Below are positions 37,493-47,093 of a stretch of 64,000 nt of DNA, piece by piece. Within the stretch, counting starts at the first letter, position 1. Every line of letters starts with the position of its first letter. The stretch is from Saccharospirillum mangrovi. GTDB lineage: Bacteria > Pseudomonadota > Gammaproteobacteria > Pseudomonadales > Natronospirillaceae. The translations under genes and the position numbers were made by a program. The notes below the pieces were generated by a model. The model saw nothing but the letters and a program-made list of their open reading frames with translations. It ran no database searches and was not told where the DNA came from. The stretch spans positions 2,726,001 through 2,790,000 of the forward strand of contig NZ_CP031415.1 of assembly GCF_003367315.1 (NCBI RefSeq), written 5' to 3'.

Positions 37493-39907
37493 TCAAGGCC
37501 CCTCAAACTCAACCGCCACCTGCACCCCCTTCTGCCAGTCCAAACCATCGGCTGAACGCCAGATGTCGTGTTTTAGGGTCCTAGTGACCGCTTCTAGCCC
37601 GCCAATCACCCAGAAATGCTGGTTGAAGACCAAGGCCTGGTGGCCAGTGCGGCGGGAGAAACGTGAGCCATCTTCATAGGTTTCGCTGCGCCAGTGCACG
37701 CCATCGCGGGAAGTCCAGATGTCGTTTCTGGTGTCAGATCCACTAGCGGAATTACCACCGCCCACCAACCAAAGCCGTTCACTCCCAGCCTCTTGAGTCA
37801 CCACCACCTGATGACCAAAACGCGGTGTGAACTCGGCTTCGTCTACGCGCAGCTGCCAATGGCGGCCGTCGCTGGAGGACCAGATGTCGTTATTCCCACC
37901 AATGCCATTGGTGCCTTCTGTTCCACCGATCAGCCAAAGCTGGCCGTTGAACACCACCACCTGATGGCCCCGCCGGGCGGTGAAACTGGCTGCGCTGGTT
38001 TCTTCGGTCCAGTCGATGCCGTTGGGGGACGACCAGACGTCGTTGTGGTTGCCATCGGCAGATTGGCCGCCGATCACCCACAGGCGTTGGTCGAACACCA
38101 CCAGGGCGTGGCCGAACCGGCCGGCGAATGGCGCTTGTGTCAGCAAACGTTCCCAGTGAAGGCCATCGGCGCTGGACCAGACATCGCTTTGGTACCCGAA
38201 GCGGTCCTGCCCGCCCACCAGCCACAGCCGTTGGTTGAACGCCACCACTTGATGCCCGCTCCGACCCGTGAAAGCCGCGTGACGCAGGTGGCGTTGCCAG
38301 TGCAGGCCATCGCTGCTGGACCAGAGGTCGTTTTGGTAGGAAGGCAAGTTAGTAGTGCCACCCTCAGTACCCCCGATCACCCAAAGCCGATGGTCGAAGG
38401 CGACGGATTGGTGGCCCTGGCGGCCGCTGAACGGGGCTTCCGCGGTGTGTTGTTGCCAGTCTTCGCCGTTGCGGGTGGACCAGACGTCGTTCAGGTTACT
38501 AAGGGCATATCCCCCGACCAGCCAAAGCTGCTGTTGGAAGACGGCCAGGGTGTGGCTGTTTCGGGGCGGGAAATCGGCATCGACCTGACGCTGCGTCCAG
38601 TGAATGCCATCGCGGGAGGACCAGACATCGTTTAAGCCATCCGGTGCCTGCAAAGACAGCCCACCCACCAGCCACAGTTGTTCCCCGCTGCCGTCGTTGT
38701 AGGCCATTACTCGATGGTAGACGCGCGCTGAAAACTCGGCGTGCTCGGTGTCCTGCCGCCAGGTGATGCCATCGTCGGACGACCAGATGTCGTTGCTCAT
38801 CTTGCCCTCAGCAAATCCACCAATCACCCAAAGCCGGCCATCGTAAGCCACGGCCTGGTGCGCGCCGCGAGCGGGAAAGCCGTTGCTGGCGCCATCAGTT
38901 CGCACCTCTTGCCAAGTGGTGCCATCGAACGTCCAGACGTCGTTGCGGGCCGCTGAACCAAGGCCCCCACCCAACAACCAGATGCGCGGCTCGCCCTCGG
39001 CGTTGTTGGCGACGATGACCTGGCTGTAGCTGCGAGGGGTGTAGTCCAAGCCGATATCGCCCTGCCGTTGCCAGACAAAGCCGGTGTCGTGATCGGGCGA
39101 GGGGATGGTGGACCAGACGGTGCCTTCACTGGGGTCGATCACCCAGAGCTGATCGTTGAACACCACGGCATGGATGTACCAGTCAAGTGGTGGCTGTTCG
39201 GACCATTCGTGCGGCACCCAGTGAGTGCCATCGGGTGAGGACCAGATGTCGCTATAAGGCCGGTTGCTTCCATTCACGAATCCCCCCATCACCCATAACC
39301 GCCCCTGGAAAGCGGCCACGGCATGGCCCTGCCGCCCCCCAAACCGATCCGCCGCCAACGCCCCCGCCGCCTGATGTTCGCCATACTGCACCCGAAAATA
39401 CCCCGGCTGGCTCAGCGTCAGCGCCGCGCTCGGCAATACCGACCCGGTGCCGAGCATTAACTGGCTGGCGGCATCGGTGCAGTTTCCGGTTTGCATTGGG
39501 TTGCAATCGGCGTCGCTGGTGGTGTGTAGCCGGGTGCCTTCGGTGCCGTCTGAGAGTTGCCAATCGGCTCCGGTTGGCCCCACCCAGGCGCTGACCCGCA
39601 GCCGACGGTTCACCACTTCAACCGAGTAAGCAATCGACTGCCCATCCAGCCGCGCGCTGATGCGTGCCCGACCGGGGCCAACGGCGGTGACGCGCCCGCT
39701 GCCATCCACCTGCGCGACCTGGGGGTTGCTGCTGGCGTAATCGACGCCGCGAAAGCTGCCCGGCACCGGGTTGGTGTAGGTTTCGCCAGTAACAAGTTGA
39801 GCGGTGCCGGTTTGGGCGAATTCAAAGGTTTCGAGGTTGCAGGCGGTGAGCGCGAGGCTGAGTAGCAGGCTGGTGACGAGATGCAGCAGTCGGTTGGGGT
39901 GATGCAT
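37493..39907 (-). CDS. Kelch-like repeat lipoprotein with Ig-like (Big) N-terminal domain
   Basis: An 804-residue secreted protein. The signal ends in lipobox LTAC (Cys23). Residues about 35-98 form a bacterial Ig-like domain (SSNPQVAQVDGSGRVTAVGPGRARISA). From about residue 190 to the end there are about twelve repeats of some 50 residues with the pattern R-x-GHQ-V-x-F-x-x-RLW-hydrophobic-GG ... DVWSS-x-DG-x-x-W. This is a kelch-type beta-propeller motif; twelve blades could form two six-bladed propellers. The DNA repeats are also recognisable. Function unknown; surface glycan or protein binding is plausible. Confidence 0.87.
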   Translation of the reverse strand: MHHPNRLLHLVTSLLLSLALTACNLETFEFAQTGTAQLVTGETYTNPVPGSFRGVDYASSNPQVAQVDGSGRVTAVGPGRARISARLDGQSIAYSVEVVNRRLRVSAWVGPTGADWQLSDGTEGTRLHTTSDADCNPMQTGNCTDAASQLMLGTGSVLPSAALTLSQPGYFRVQYGEHQAAGALAADRFGGRQGHAVAAFQGRLWVMGGFVNGSNRPYSDIWSSPDGTHWVPHEWSEQPPLDWYIHAVVFNDQLWVIDPSEGTVWSTIPSPDHDTGFVWQRQGDIGLDYTPRSYSQVIVANNAEGEPRIWLLGGGLGSAARNDVWTFDGTTWQEVRTDGASNGFPARGAHQAVAYDGRLWVIGGFAEGKMSNDIWSSDDGITWRQDTEHAEFSARVYHRVMAYNDGSGEQLWLVGGLSLQAPDGLNDVWSSRDGIHWTQRQVDADFPPRNSHTLAVFQQQLWLVGGYALSNLNDVWSTRNGEDWQQHTAEAPFSGRQGHQSVAFDHRLWVIGGTEGGTTNLPSYQNDLWSSSDGLHWQRHLRHAAFTGRSGHQVVAFNQRLWLVGGQDRFGYQSDVWSSADGLHWERLLTQAPFAGRFGHALVVFDQRLWVIGGQSADGNHNDVWSSPNGIDWTEETSAASFTARRGHQVVVFNGQLWLIGGTEGTNGIGGNNDIWSSSDGRHWQLRVDEAEFTPRFGHQVVVTQEAGSERLWLVGGGNSASGSDTRNDIWTSRDGVHWRSETYEDGSRFSRRTGHQALVFNQHFWVIGGLEAVTRTLKHDIWRSADGLDWQKGVQVAVEFEGP

Positions 39908-40064
39908 GGCAGATCCCTCTGGTTGGTGTTAGGCGGTATCAGTACCGAGCCTGACTACGCTAACCGACGACCGTTTGAGGAATCGTTTTAAAAAACGTAG
40001 AAATTTAAAGTTTTTTAAAAATTGTTGGGGTTATTCGTTGGAATGTCGGGTTGCCCAGGGGAGA

Positions 40065-40092
40065 TCCCGGATACCGCTGCGCGGTTCCGGGA
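40065..40092. repeat. REP-like intergenic hairpin
   Basis: TCCCGGA ... TCCGGGA and CCGC ... GCGG form an 11-bp stem with one bulged base and a three-base loop, followed by TGACGG. It resembles dispersed intergenic hairpins of the type CCGGATACCGC-GCGGTTCCGGGATGACG that I recall from many proteobacterial genomes. Only one copy is seen in this window. It lies downstream of the DUF2333 gene. Confidence 0.5.
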
Positions 40093-40133
40093 TGACGGCG
40101 GTCGAGAAGCCGTGGCTTGGGCGGGCTTGCGAA

Positions 40134-41192
40134 TTAACCCGTTGCCAGCAATTCCTGCAGGTCAATCAATGCCGCATTGGCCCGCGAAATGTAGCTCGCC
40201 ATGACCAGCGAATGGTTGGCGAGTACGCCGAAGCCGCTGCCGTTCAAAACAATCGGCGACCACAGGTGGCGTTGCGTGGCTTCCAGTTCACGGATGATCT
40301 GTTGCAGGCTGGCGCGGGCGTTTTTGTTGTCGAGCACCGAACCGAAATCCGATTCGATGGCTTTTAGGATGTGCAACAGCGCCCAGGTGGTGCCGCGCGC
40401 TTCGTAGAACACATCATCGACTTGCAGCCGCGGCGTTTTGACGAATTGCTCTCTGGCCGTCGGCGTTGATTGGGCGGCGCCGTTGCCGTCCAGATCGGTG
40501 TTCACGCGGCGCTGTTCAACGGAGGCGCTGAGCCGCTGCGACAAGGAACCCAACCGGGTTTCGACATCGTTCAGATAGGCGCGCAGGTTGTCGGCACGGG
40601 CGTAGAACTGGGCCTGGGCGTTGTTCGGATCAGACAAACGGCTTAAATACGAATCGACCAGACGCACGCCGCGCCGGTATTCGCCTTCGGTGGATGGCAG
40701 AATCCAGCTGGCGTTGTCGAAATGGAACAACGGTTCGGCTTGCGCCAGGTCGGGGTCTTCGGTGGATTGCGATTGCGACCGGCTCAGATCGCGACGCATG
40801 GCGCGGCTTAAATCGCGCACCTGCGTTACCACACCGAATTCCCAATTGGGCATGTTGTCGAGCCAGACCGACGGCGGCGCGACGTCGTTAGACAAATAGC
40901 CGCCGGGTTTGTCGAGCAGGGTGTTCACCAGTTCCGTCAGCGTGTAAGTGGTGGCATAGCCGACGACCAGTTCGCGGTTGTTGGCGCGGGCGTGAGCTTC
41001 GGCGCGGGCTACCGGGTCGAAGGTGCTCGGTTCATCGCTCCAGTACCAACCGAGCAATACCAGCACCAGCAACACCACGCCCAGAACGATGCCCAGCCAA
41101 CGGCCCAGACGACGCTTCGGCAACCAGGCCGTCCATCGACGAAAAAAACCACTCAGGCCTGCCAGCATTCGAGCCAGACGTTCACGCAGCAT
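40134..41192 (-). CDS. DUF2333 family membrane-anchored protein
   Basis: A 352-residue protein with one N-terminal membrane helix (about 32-50, WLGIVLGVVLLVLVLLGWYW) and a large, mostly helical periplasmic part. VGYATTYTLTELVNTLLDKPGGYLSNDV and WLDNMPNWEFGVV match the DUF2333 family, common in Pseudomonas and relatives and without known function. AGGAG precedes the ATG. Monocistronic, divergent from aroQ. Confidence 0.88.
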   Translation of the reverse strand: MLRERLARMLAGLSGFFRRWTAWLPKRRLGRWLGIVLGVVLLVLVLLGWYWSDEPSTFDPVARAEAHARANNRELVVGYATTYTLTELVNTLLDKPGGYLSNDVAPPSVWLDNMPNWEFGVVTQVRDLSRAMRRDLSRSQSQSTEDPDLAQAEPLFHFDNASWILPSTEGEYRRGVRLVDSYLSRLSDPNNAQAQFYARADNLRAYLNDVETRLGSLSQRLSASVEQRRVNTDLDGNGAAQSTPTAREQFVKTPRLQVDDVFYEARGTTWALLHILKAIESDFGSVLDNKNARASLQQIIRELEATQRHLWSPIVLNGSGFGVLANHSLVMASYISRANAALIDLQELLATG

Positions 41193-41497
41193 CGCTTCAC
41201 TCCTGTGAGATAGATGGGACTGAATTCATGGTTCGCCAGCTTAACGACCTGATCGGTGCAAACCAAGCGACAACAGTCACCTTTGCACGGTCTCAAATGG
41301 CACTGTGCAAAAACGCAAAAGACCGGGCCTGTCAGCGATCCAGCGCATCAATCCGGCAAAAGTGTCGGATTTGATGATGAAAATTCACAACTAAAATTCG
41401 CCCATTCAGTTGTTCGGCGAAATTAACGTCCATATCCTCTACATTTCCATGCATGTTCATGGATATTTTCCCGATAGCGAGGCAAATCAAGAACCCA
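41193..41497. other. 305-base divergent region between DUF2333 gene and aroQ
   Basis: No gene seen. The right part (41370-41470) is AT-rich and probably holds the aroQ-accBC promoter. A short inverted repeat, TCCATG (41446-41451) and CATGGA (41458-41463), lies 35 bases before the aroQ start. In-frame ATGs at 41453 and 41459 precede the chosen aroQ start. Confidence 0.45.
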
Positions 41498-41938
41498 ATG
41501 GCACAGCTGCTCCTGCTCAATGGACCCAATCTGAACCTGCTAGGCACGCGTGAGCCGACCATTTACGGCCACACGACCCTGGCTGACATCGAGCAGAACC
41601 TGCGCCAGCAAGCCCAAGCGCTGGGACATACCCTGGACTGTTTGCAAAGCAACCACGAAGGCGCGCTGATCGACCGCATTCATCAGGCGCGTACCGACGG
41701 CACCGCTTTTATTCTGATTAACGCCGGCGCTTTCACGCACACCAGCATTGCCCTGCGCGATGCCTTGGGTGGTGCCGAAGTCCCCTTTATCGAACTGCAC
41801 CTGTCGAACGTGCACGCGCGTGAATCTTTCCGCCATCATTCCTATCTCGCTGACAAGGCTGTTGGCGTGATTTGTGGATTTGGGCCGCACAGCTACGATT
41901 TGGCGCTGCAGGCCGCTCATCAACAATTATCAAGCTAG
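41498..41938 (+). CDS. aroQ: 3-dehydroquinate dehydratase, type II
   Basis: A 146-residue dodecameric enzyme of the shikimate pathway. [20 protein letters not shown] carries the active-site Arg and Tyr, and later come [11 protein letters not shown] and the [17 protein letters not shown] segment. The ATG at 41498 gives the normal length; upstream in-frame ATGs add 15 residues without homology. accB begins 11 bases after the stop, the aroQ-accB-accC order usual in this group. Confidence 0.96.
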   Translation: MAQLLLLNGPNLNLLGTREPTIYGHTTLADIEQNLRQQAQALGHTLDCLQSNHEGALIDRIHQARTDGTAFILINAGAFTHTSIALRDALGGAEVPFIELHLSNVHARESFRHHSYLADKAVGVICGFGPHSYDLALQAAHQQLSS

Positions 41939-41949
41939 AGGAACGCATC

Positions 41950-42408
41950 ATGGACATCCGTAAGGTCAAAAAATTGATTGAGTTGCTGGAAGAATCCGGC
42001 ATCGACGAAATCGAAATCACCGAAGGCGAAGAGGCGATTCGCATCAGCCGTTCTTCACGCAACGCTGTGATGCCGATGCAATACGCCGCTCCGGCTCAGC
42101 TGGCAGCCCCGGCAGCACCCGCGGCACCGGCCGCCGCTGAACCGGCCGAAGCGGAAAAACCAGCCGGCCCGAGCGGCCACGCGGTGCGTTCTCCGATGGT
42201 CGGTACTTTCTACCGTGCGCCGTCGCCGACCAGCCCGTCGTTCGTGGAAGTCGGCCAGCACGTCAACGAAGGCGACCCCATCTGCATCGTTGAAGCGATG
42301 AAAATGATGAACCAGATCGAAGCCGATAAGAGTGGCACCATCGAGGCCATCCTGGTCGAGAACGGTGAGCCGGTCGAATTCGACCAAGCTCTGGTCACCA
42401 TTCGCTAA
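41950..42408 (+). CDS. accB: Biotin carboxyl carrier protein of acetyl-CoA carboxylase
   Basis: A 152-residue carrier. The N-terminal segment [16 protein letters not shown] is typical, a long Ala/Pro hinge follows (about 47-78), then a biotinyl domain with [11 protein letters not shown] in which Lys118 is the biotin site. It shuttles carboxybiotin from AccC to AccAD. GAGGAACGCATC before the ATG holds the ribosome site. accC follows after 11 bases. Confidence 0.97.
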   Translation: MDIRKVKKLIELLEESGIDEIEITEGEEAIRISRSSRNAVMPMQYAAPAQLAAPAAPAAPAAAEPAEAEKPAGPSGHAVRSPMVGTFYRAPSPTSPSFVEVGQHVNEGDPICIVEAMKMMNQIEADKSGTIEAILVENGEPVEFDQALVTIR

Positions 42409-42419
42409 CGAGGCCTGTC

Positions 42420-43766
42420 ATGCTGAAGAAAGTGCTGATTGCCAACCGTGGGGAAATCGCTTTGCGTATCCTGCGGGCGTGCAAGGAGATGGGCATCCAG
42501 ACCGTTGCCGTGCATTCGGTCGTGGATCGCGACCTCAAGCACGTCAAGCTGGCGGATGAGTCGGTCTGTATCGGTCCGAACCCGTCGGTGAATTCCTATC
42601 TGAACATTCCGGCGTTGATCGCGGCCGCTGAAGTGACCAACGCCGACGCCATCCACCCCGGTTACGGCTTCCTGGCCGAACGCGCCGATTTCGCCGAGCA
42701 GGTGGAAAAATCCGGTTTTGCGTTCATCGGCCCGACCGCCAACGTCATCCGCTTGATGGGCGATAAAGTGTCGGCCATTGAAGCGATGAAGAAAGCCGGC
42801 GTACCAACCGTTCCCGGTTCCGACGGCCCGCTGCCGGAAGACAAAGACCAGTGCCTGGCCATCGGCCGTCGCATCGGTTACCCGGTAATGATCAAAGCCG
42901 CCGCTGGTGGCGGTGGTCGCGGTATGCGCGTGGTGCGTGAAGAAAAAGACCTGATCGGCTCCATTCAGGTGACCAAATCCGAAGCCGCGTCTGCGTTCGG
43001 TGACGGCACGGTGTACATGGAAAAATTCCTGGAAAACCCGCGTCACGTGGAAGTTCAGGTATTGGCCGACAGCCACGGCAACGCCATTCACTTGGGCGAC
43101 CGCGACTGCTCGTTGCAGCGCCGCCACCAAAAAGTGATGGAAGAAGCGCCGGCGCCGCACATCGACGACACCGCGCGCGCCAATGTGCTCAAAGCCTGTG
43201 TTGATGCCTGTGTGGAAATTGGCTATCGCGGTGCTGGTACGTTTGAGTTCCTGTACGAAGACGGCCGTTTCTATTTCATCGAAATGAACACCCGTGTTCA
43301 GGTGGAACATCCGGTTACCGAAATGGTCACCGGTGTGGACATCATCAAGGAACAGCTGCGCATTGCCGCTGGCGAACCGCTGACGTTCAAGCAAAGTGAA
43401 ATCAAGATCGTCGGCCACGCTGTTGAGTGCCGCATCAATGCCGAAGACCCGCGCACCTTTATGCCGAGTCCGGGCAAGGTTACTCAGTTCCATCCGCCCG
43501 GTGGTTTGGGCGTGCGCTGGGATTCACACATCTATTCCGGCTACACCATTCCGCCGTACTACGATTCGATGATCGGCAAGCTGATCACCTACGCGGATGA
43601 TCGCGAGCAAGCCTTGCTGCGCATGAATTCCGCGCTGGACGAACTCGTGGTGGGCGGCATTAAAACCAACACCCCGTTGCAGAAAGAACTGGTAAACGAC
43701 GCCGGTTTCAAACGCGGCGGTGTGAACATTCACTACCTGGAACACAAGCTCGCTTCTGAGCAATAA
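42420..43766 (+). CDS. accC: Biotin carboxylase subunit of acetyl-CoA carboxylase
   Basis: A 448-residue ATP-grasp enzyme that carboxylates biotin on AccB. It shows the N-terminal [14 protein letters not shown], the Gly-rich ATP loop [21 protein letters not shown] and [14 protein letters not shown]. It follows accB by 11 bases and ends at a rho-independent terminator, closing the aroQ-accBC operon. Confidence 0.98.
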   Translation: MLKKVLIANRGEIALRILRACKEMGIQTVAVHSVVDRDLKHVKLADESVCIGPNPSVNSYLNIPALIAAAEVTNADAIHPGYGFLAERADFAEQVEKSGFAFIGPTANVIRLMGDKVSAIEAMKKAGVPTVPGSDGPLPEDKDQCLAIGRRIGYPVMIKAAAGGGGRGMRVVREEKDLIGSIQVTKSEAASAFGDGTVYMEKFLENPRHVEVQVLADSHGNAIHLGDRDCSLQRRHQKVMEEAPAPHIDDTARANVLKACVDACVEIGYRGAGTFEFLYEDGRFYFIEMNTRVQVEHPVTEMVTGVDIIKEQLRIAAGEPLTFKQSEIKIVGHAVECRINAEDPRTFMPSPGKVTQFHPPGGLGVRWDSHIYSGYTIPPYYDSMIGKLITYADDREQALLRMNSALDELVVGGIKTNTPLQKELVNDAGFKRGGVNIHYLEHKLASEQ

Positions 43767-43785
43767 ATTCCAGTCGATGAATGCC

Positions 43786-43811
43786 AAGGCAGCTTCCGGG
43801 CTGCCTTTTTT
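43786..43811 (+). terminator. Terminator after accC
   Basis: AAGGCAGC (43786-43793), a six-base loop, GCTGCCTT (43800-43807), then four further T residues. It lies 20 bases after the accC stop and before prmA. Confidence 0.9.
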
Positions 43812-43877
43812 GTGCGCGTGCGATTCACCCGCCAATCCAGTATCCTCGCGGCCAACTTCCGCACTGAAACCGAACGC

Positions 43878-44768
43878 ATGCCCTGGCTACAAATCCGCAT
43901 TCCGACCGACCCCCGCCACACCGACGCCATCGAAGACGCCCTGCTGCTGGCCGGTTGCCAGGCGGTAACGTTGATCGACACCGAAGACCAGCCGGTATTC
44001 GAACCGATTCGTGGCACCACGCCATTGTGGCAACACACCACGGTGCAAGGGTTGTTTGAAGAAAACGTCGATGCGGCAGCGTTGCAGGCGAGCATCGAAC
44101 AGTTTGTCGCCAACGAAGGCATTCAACTCAGCGGTGCCATTCACACCGAAATTCTTGAAGACAAAGATTGGGAACGCGCCTGGATGGACGCGTTCAAACC
44201 GATTCCGTGCGGGCCACGTTTGTGGATTTGTCCGTCCTGGCTGGAGCCGCCCAAACCGGAAGCGATCAATTTACGTCTCGACCCGGGCCTGGCATTCGGC
44301 ACCGGCACGCACCCGACCACCTTTTTGTGTCTGCAATGGTTGGATGCACAAATAACCGGCGGCGAACGCCTGCTCGATTACGGCTGCGGTTCCGGCATTT
44401 TGGGACTGGCCGCCTTGTTGTTGGGCGCGCAAGAAATGGATGGCGTCGACATCGACCCGCAAGCGCTGGACGCCACTCGCGCCAACGCGGCCAACAACGA
44501 CATTGAGGAAGCGCGCTTTAACGTCTGGATCGACAACCGCCACCTGGCACCGGGTTATGACGTTCTGGTTGCCAACATTCTCGCCGGTCCGTTGTGCGAC
44601 CTGGCGCCGGTGTTGTGTGAGCGATTGATTCAGGGCGGCCGGTTGGCGCTGTCGGGCATTTTGTCGCATCAGGCCGATGCGGTGATGGAAGCCTACCGCC
44701 CGTGGATTAACCTCGACGCACCGGTTGAACACGACGGCTGGGTTCGCCTCAGCGGAACCAAGTTGTGA
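43878..44768 (+). CDS. prmA: Ribosomal protein L11 methyltransferase
   Basis: A 296-residue SAM enzyme that trimethylates L11. The N-terminal L11-recognition domain begins MPWLQIRIPT, the linker has RLDPGLAFGTGTHPTT, and SAM motif I is LDYGCGSGIL, with VANILAGPL later. The ATG at 43878 is the family start; upstream codons overlap the terminator. Followed after 91 bases by the zinc-ribbon/DUF3426 gene, as in Pseudomonas. Confidence 0.96.
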   Translation: MPWLQIRIPTDPRHTDAIEDALLLAGCQAVTLIDTEDQPVFEPIRGTTPLWQHTTVQGLFEENVDAAALQASIEQFVANEGIQLSGAIHTEILEDKDWERAWMDAFKPIPCGPRLWICPSWLEPPKPEAINLRLDPGLAFGTGTHPTTFLCLQWLDAQITGGERLLDYGCGSGILGLAALLLGAQEMDGVDIDPQALDATRANAANNDIEEARFNVWIDNRHLAPGYDVLVANILAGPLCDLAPVLCERLIQGGRLALSGILSHQADAVMEAYRPWINLDAPVEHDGWVRLSGTKL

Positions 44769-44859
44769 TCAACCGACGCCTCTCATAAACTGAATTGCCC
44801 GGCGCAGACTGCGACCGGACTACTTTTACCGCGCACGGATGCCGACGATTCGAATGGCC

Positions 44860-45975
44860 ATGGCTGAAACCTTCATTACCCAGTGCCCACATTGCAGTAC
44901 CTCTTTTCGCATTACCGATGAGCATCTTGCCGTTGCCAATGGTTCAGTGCGTTGCGGTGCGTGCTTGCAGGTATTCAGCGCGCGCAACCATTTGCTGAAA
45001 GGCAATTTCAAAAGCAAGGCCACGCCGAATCAGCCACCGGCTAAATCATCCGCGCCGACCAAACCGGCACGCGCAGCAACCGCCAAAGCCGATCCGGATG
45101 GCGACGATTTTCCGTTTGAAGACGATCCGAACGACGACTTCGAAGATTTTATTTTTGCCGACGACGATGACCTGCTGTCGGAAAACACCGACGACGAACT
45201 GGACGAACTCAGCGACGCCTTCCGCGATTTAAGCGACGACGCGCCGGCACGCCCCGCCGCCAAACCCAAACAAACGCCACCCAAAGCACCGGAAGCCAGA
45301 CCTTCCGAAATCAGCCCCGCAGAACCCAGCTTCAACATCGACCCGGACTCGGACGACGAAGTGGAATCCGCCTGGGTTCTGGACGACGACGATGACCAGG
45401 ACGACGAACCGGAAACCAGCGGCAGCCACGCAGCGCAATTGGCGCAACAGCTGAGCACGACGGATTTCGATTTCAGCGCCGACGCCTATTCGTCCCGCCG
45501 CCGCTGGCCGAGCCTGATGATCATCGTATTGCTGCTGGTTACGCTGACGGGCGAGTTGGCCTGGTGGCAGATGGACCGCTACGCCCGGCTCGACCCCTGG
45601 CGCGGTTTTTATCAAACCGCTTGCGATGTCATGGGGTGTGAATTGCCACCGCAACAAGACCTGGCAAACGTCAAACCCAGCAACGTGCTGGTACGCAATC
45701 ACCCGACGGTGGCAAACGTCAAATTGCTCGATGCCATTTTGACCAACCAGGCACCGTTCCGGCAGCCGTTCCCGACGCTGATTCTGGAATACACCGACAT
45801 CAACGGAGCGCGCGTCGCCGACCAGGCCTTCCTGCCCAGCGACTATCTGCGCGGTGAACTGACTGGCATCAAACTGATGCCGACCAATACGCGCATTTAT
45901 GTGTCGATTCCGTTCCAGGCGCCCAGCGCCGACGCCATCAACTATCAGCTGCGCACCGCGCCTGGCCCCGGCTGA
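44860..45975 (+). CDS. MJ0042-type zinc-ribbon and DUF3426 membrane protein
   Basis: A 371-residue protein (in-frame ATGs at 44839 and 44854 are alternatives). A zinc ribbon with CPHC and CGAC lies in the first 35 residues. A long, strongly acidic linker rich in Asp, Glu, Ala and Pro follows (about 55-205), then one membrane helix (about 220-240) and a C-terminal DUF3426 domain outside the cytoplasm. Such proteins are regularly found between prmA and dusB. The role is unknown; a link between cytoplasmic nucleic acid or ribosomes and the envelope is speculation. Confidence 0.85.
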   Translation: MAETFITQCPHCSTSFRITDEHLAVANGSVRCGACLQVFSARNHLLKGNFKSKATPNQPPAKSSAPTKPARAATAKADPDGDDFPFEDDPNDDFEDFIFADDDDLLSENTDDELDELSDAFRDLSDDAPARPAAKPKQTPPKAPEARPSEISPAEPSFNIDPDSDDEVESAWVLDDDDDQDDEPETSGSHAAQLAQQLSTTDFDFSADAYSSRRRWPSLMIIVLLLVTLTGELAWWQMDRYARLDPWRGFYQTACDVMGCELPPQQDLANVKPSNVLVRNHPTVANVKLLDAILTNQAPFRQPFPTLILEYTDINGARVADQAFLPSDYLRGELTGIKLMPTNTRIYVSIPFQAPSADAINYQLRTAPGPG

Positions 45976-46036
45976 GGCGGCAAAACCAGCTGTTCAAAAA
46001 GCCACCACAAACACCGATGTTTGAGTGATGTCAATC

Positions 46037-46065
46037 TTTAAGTTCGACCACTAAGTCAGTATCAT
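46037..46065 (+). promoter_or_regulatory. Probable dusB-fis promoter with GC-rich discriminator
   Basis: -35-like TTTAAG (46037-46042), 17-base spacer, -10 TATCAT (46060-46065), then TCCCCGCCCC. A GC-rich discriminator right after -10 is the mark of stringently controlled promoters, including the enteric fis promoter. It lies 39 bases before the dusB GTG. Confidence 0.5.
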
Positions 46066-46103
46066 TCCCCGCCCCTGAGCTGAGCAATTTTTAACCGCCT
46101 GTC

Positions 46104-47093
46104 GTGTTTGCCATTGGCCCATACCAGTTCGATCGACCCACGGTGCTGGCCCCTATGGCCGGTGTGACCGATCGTCCGTTTCGCACACTGTGCCGTGAAT
46201 TGGGTGCGGGTTTGGTGGTATCGGAAATGGTTACCAGCGACACCCGGTTGTGGGACACCGCCAAGTCGCGGCAACGTCTGGATCACGATGGCGAAGCCGG
46301 ACCGATCAGCGTGCAGATTGCCGGTGGCGACGCTCAGATGATGGCCGAGGCGGCGCGCGCCAACGTAGCGGGCGGCGCCCAGATTATCGACATCAACATG
46401 GGTTGCCCGGCGAAAAAGGTGTGCAACAAAGCCGCCGGTTCCGCGCTGATGCGCGATGAGCCTTTGGTACGCGAGATTCTTGAAGCCGTGGTAGCCGCTG
46501 TCGATGTGCCGGTCACATTAAAGACCCGCACCGGCTGGGCACCGGATCAGCGCAATGCGGTACGCATCGCGCGCATGGCCGAAGACATCGGCATTCAGGC
46601 GTTAGCGGTGCACGGCCGTACCCGGGCCGATGCGTATCGCGGTGATGCTGAGTACGACACCATTGCCGCTGTGAAAGCCGCGGTGTCGATTCCGGTGCTG
46701 GCAAACGGCGACATCGATGGCCCGCTCAAGGCGGCCGAGGTGCTGCGTTACACCGGCGCCGACGGCGTGATGATTGGCCGCGCAGCACAGGGCAACCCGT
46801 GGATTTTCGCGGCCATCAACGACTACCTGGCGACCGGCGAATTGCGACCGGCGCCCGAACTGAACGTTGTTGCGCAGACGTTGCACGACCACGTACAGGA
46901 ACTGCACCGTTTTTACGGCGACTATCTGGGCGCCCGCATCGCCCGCAAACACGTAGGCTGGTACCTCAAGGACCAGCAGGTGGACCGCCCCACCCTCAAA
47001 GCATTCAATGCCCTGGAGCAGCCAACGGCCCAGCTTCAGTGGTTGAACCAATTGTTTGATCGTTTGATTTCTTTAAAGGAAACAGCCGCATGA
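46104..47093 (+). CDS. dusB: tRNA-dihydrouridine synthase B
   Basis: A 329-residue FMN enzyme that reduces uridines in the tRNA D-loop. It has VLAPMAGVTDRPFR at the N-terminus, the catalytic Cys in MGCPAKKVCNK, and the FMN phosphate segments NGDI and IGRAAQGNPW. Starts at GTG 46104. The stop overlaps the fis start (ATGA), the conserved dusB-fis operon of gammaproteobacteria. Confidence 0.96.
   Translation: MFAIGPYQFDRPTVLAPMAGVTDRPFRTLCRELGAGLVVSEMVTSDTRLWDTAKSRQRLDHDGEAGPISVQIAGGDAQMMAEAARANVAGGAQIIDINMGCPAKKVCNKAAGSALMRDEPLVREILEAVVAAVDVPVTLKTRTGWAPDQRNAVRIARMAEDIGIQALAVHGRTRADAYRGDAEYDTIAAVKAAVSIPVLANGDIDGPLKAAEVLRYTGADGVMIGRAAQGNPWIFAAINDYLATGELRPAPELNVVAQTLHDHVQELHRFYGDYLGARIARKHVGWYLKDQQVDRPTLKAFNALEQPTAQLQWLNQLFDRLISLKETAA

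Noticed and set aside
37600-39300. Regular DNA repeats suggesting a CRISPR-like or tandem array
   Set aside because: The repeats are about 150 bases, imperfect, all in one frame and encode kelch-type blades; there are no constant short repeats with unique spacers.
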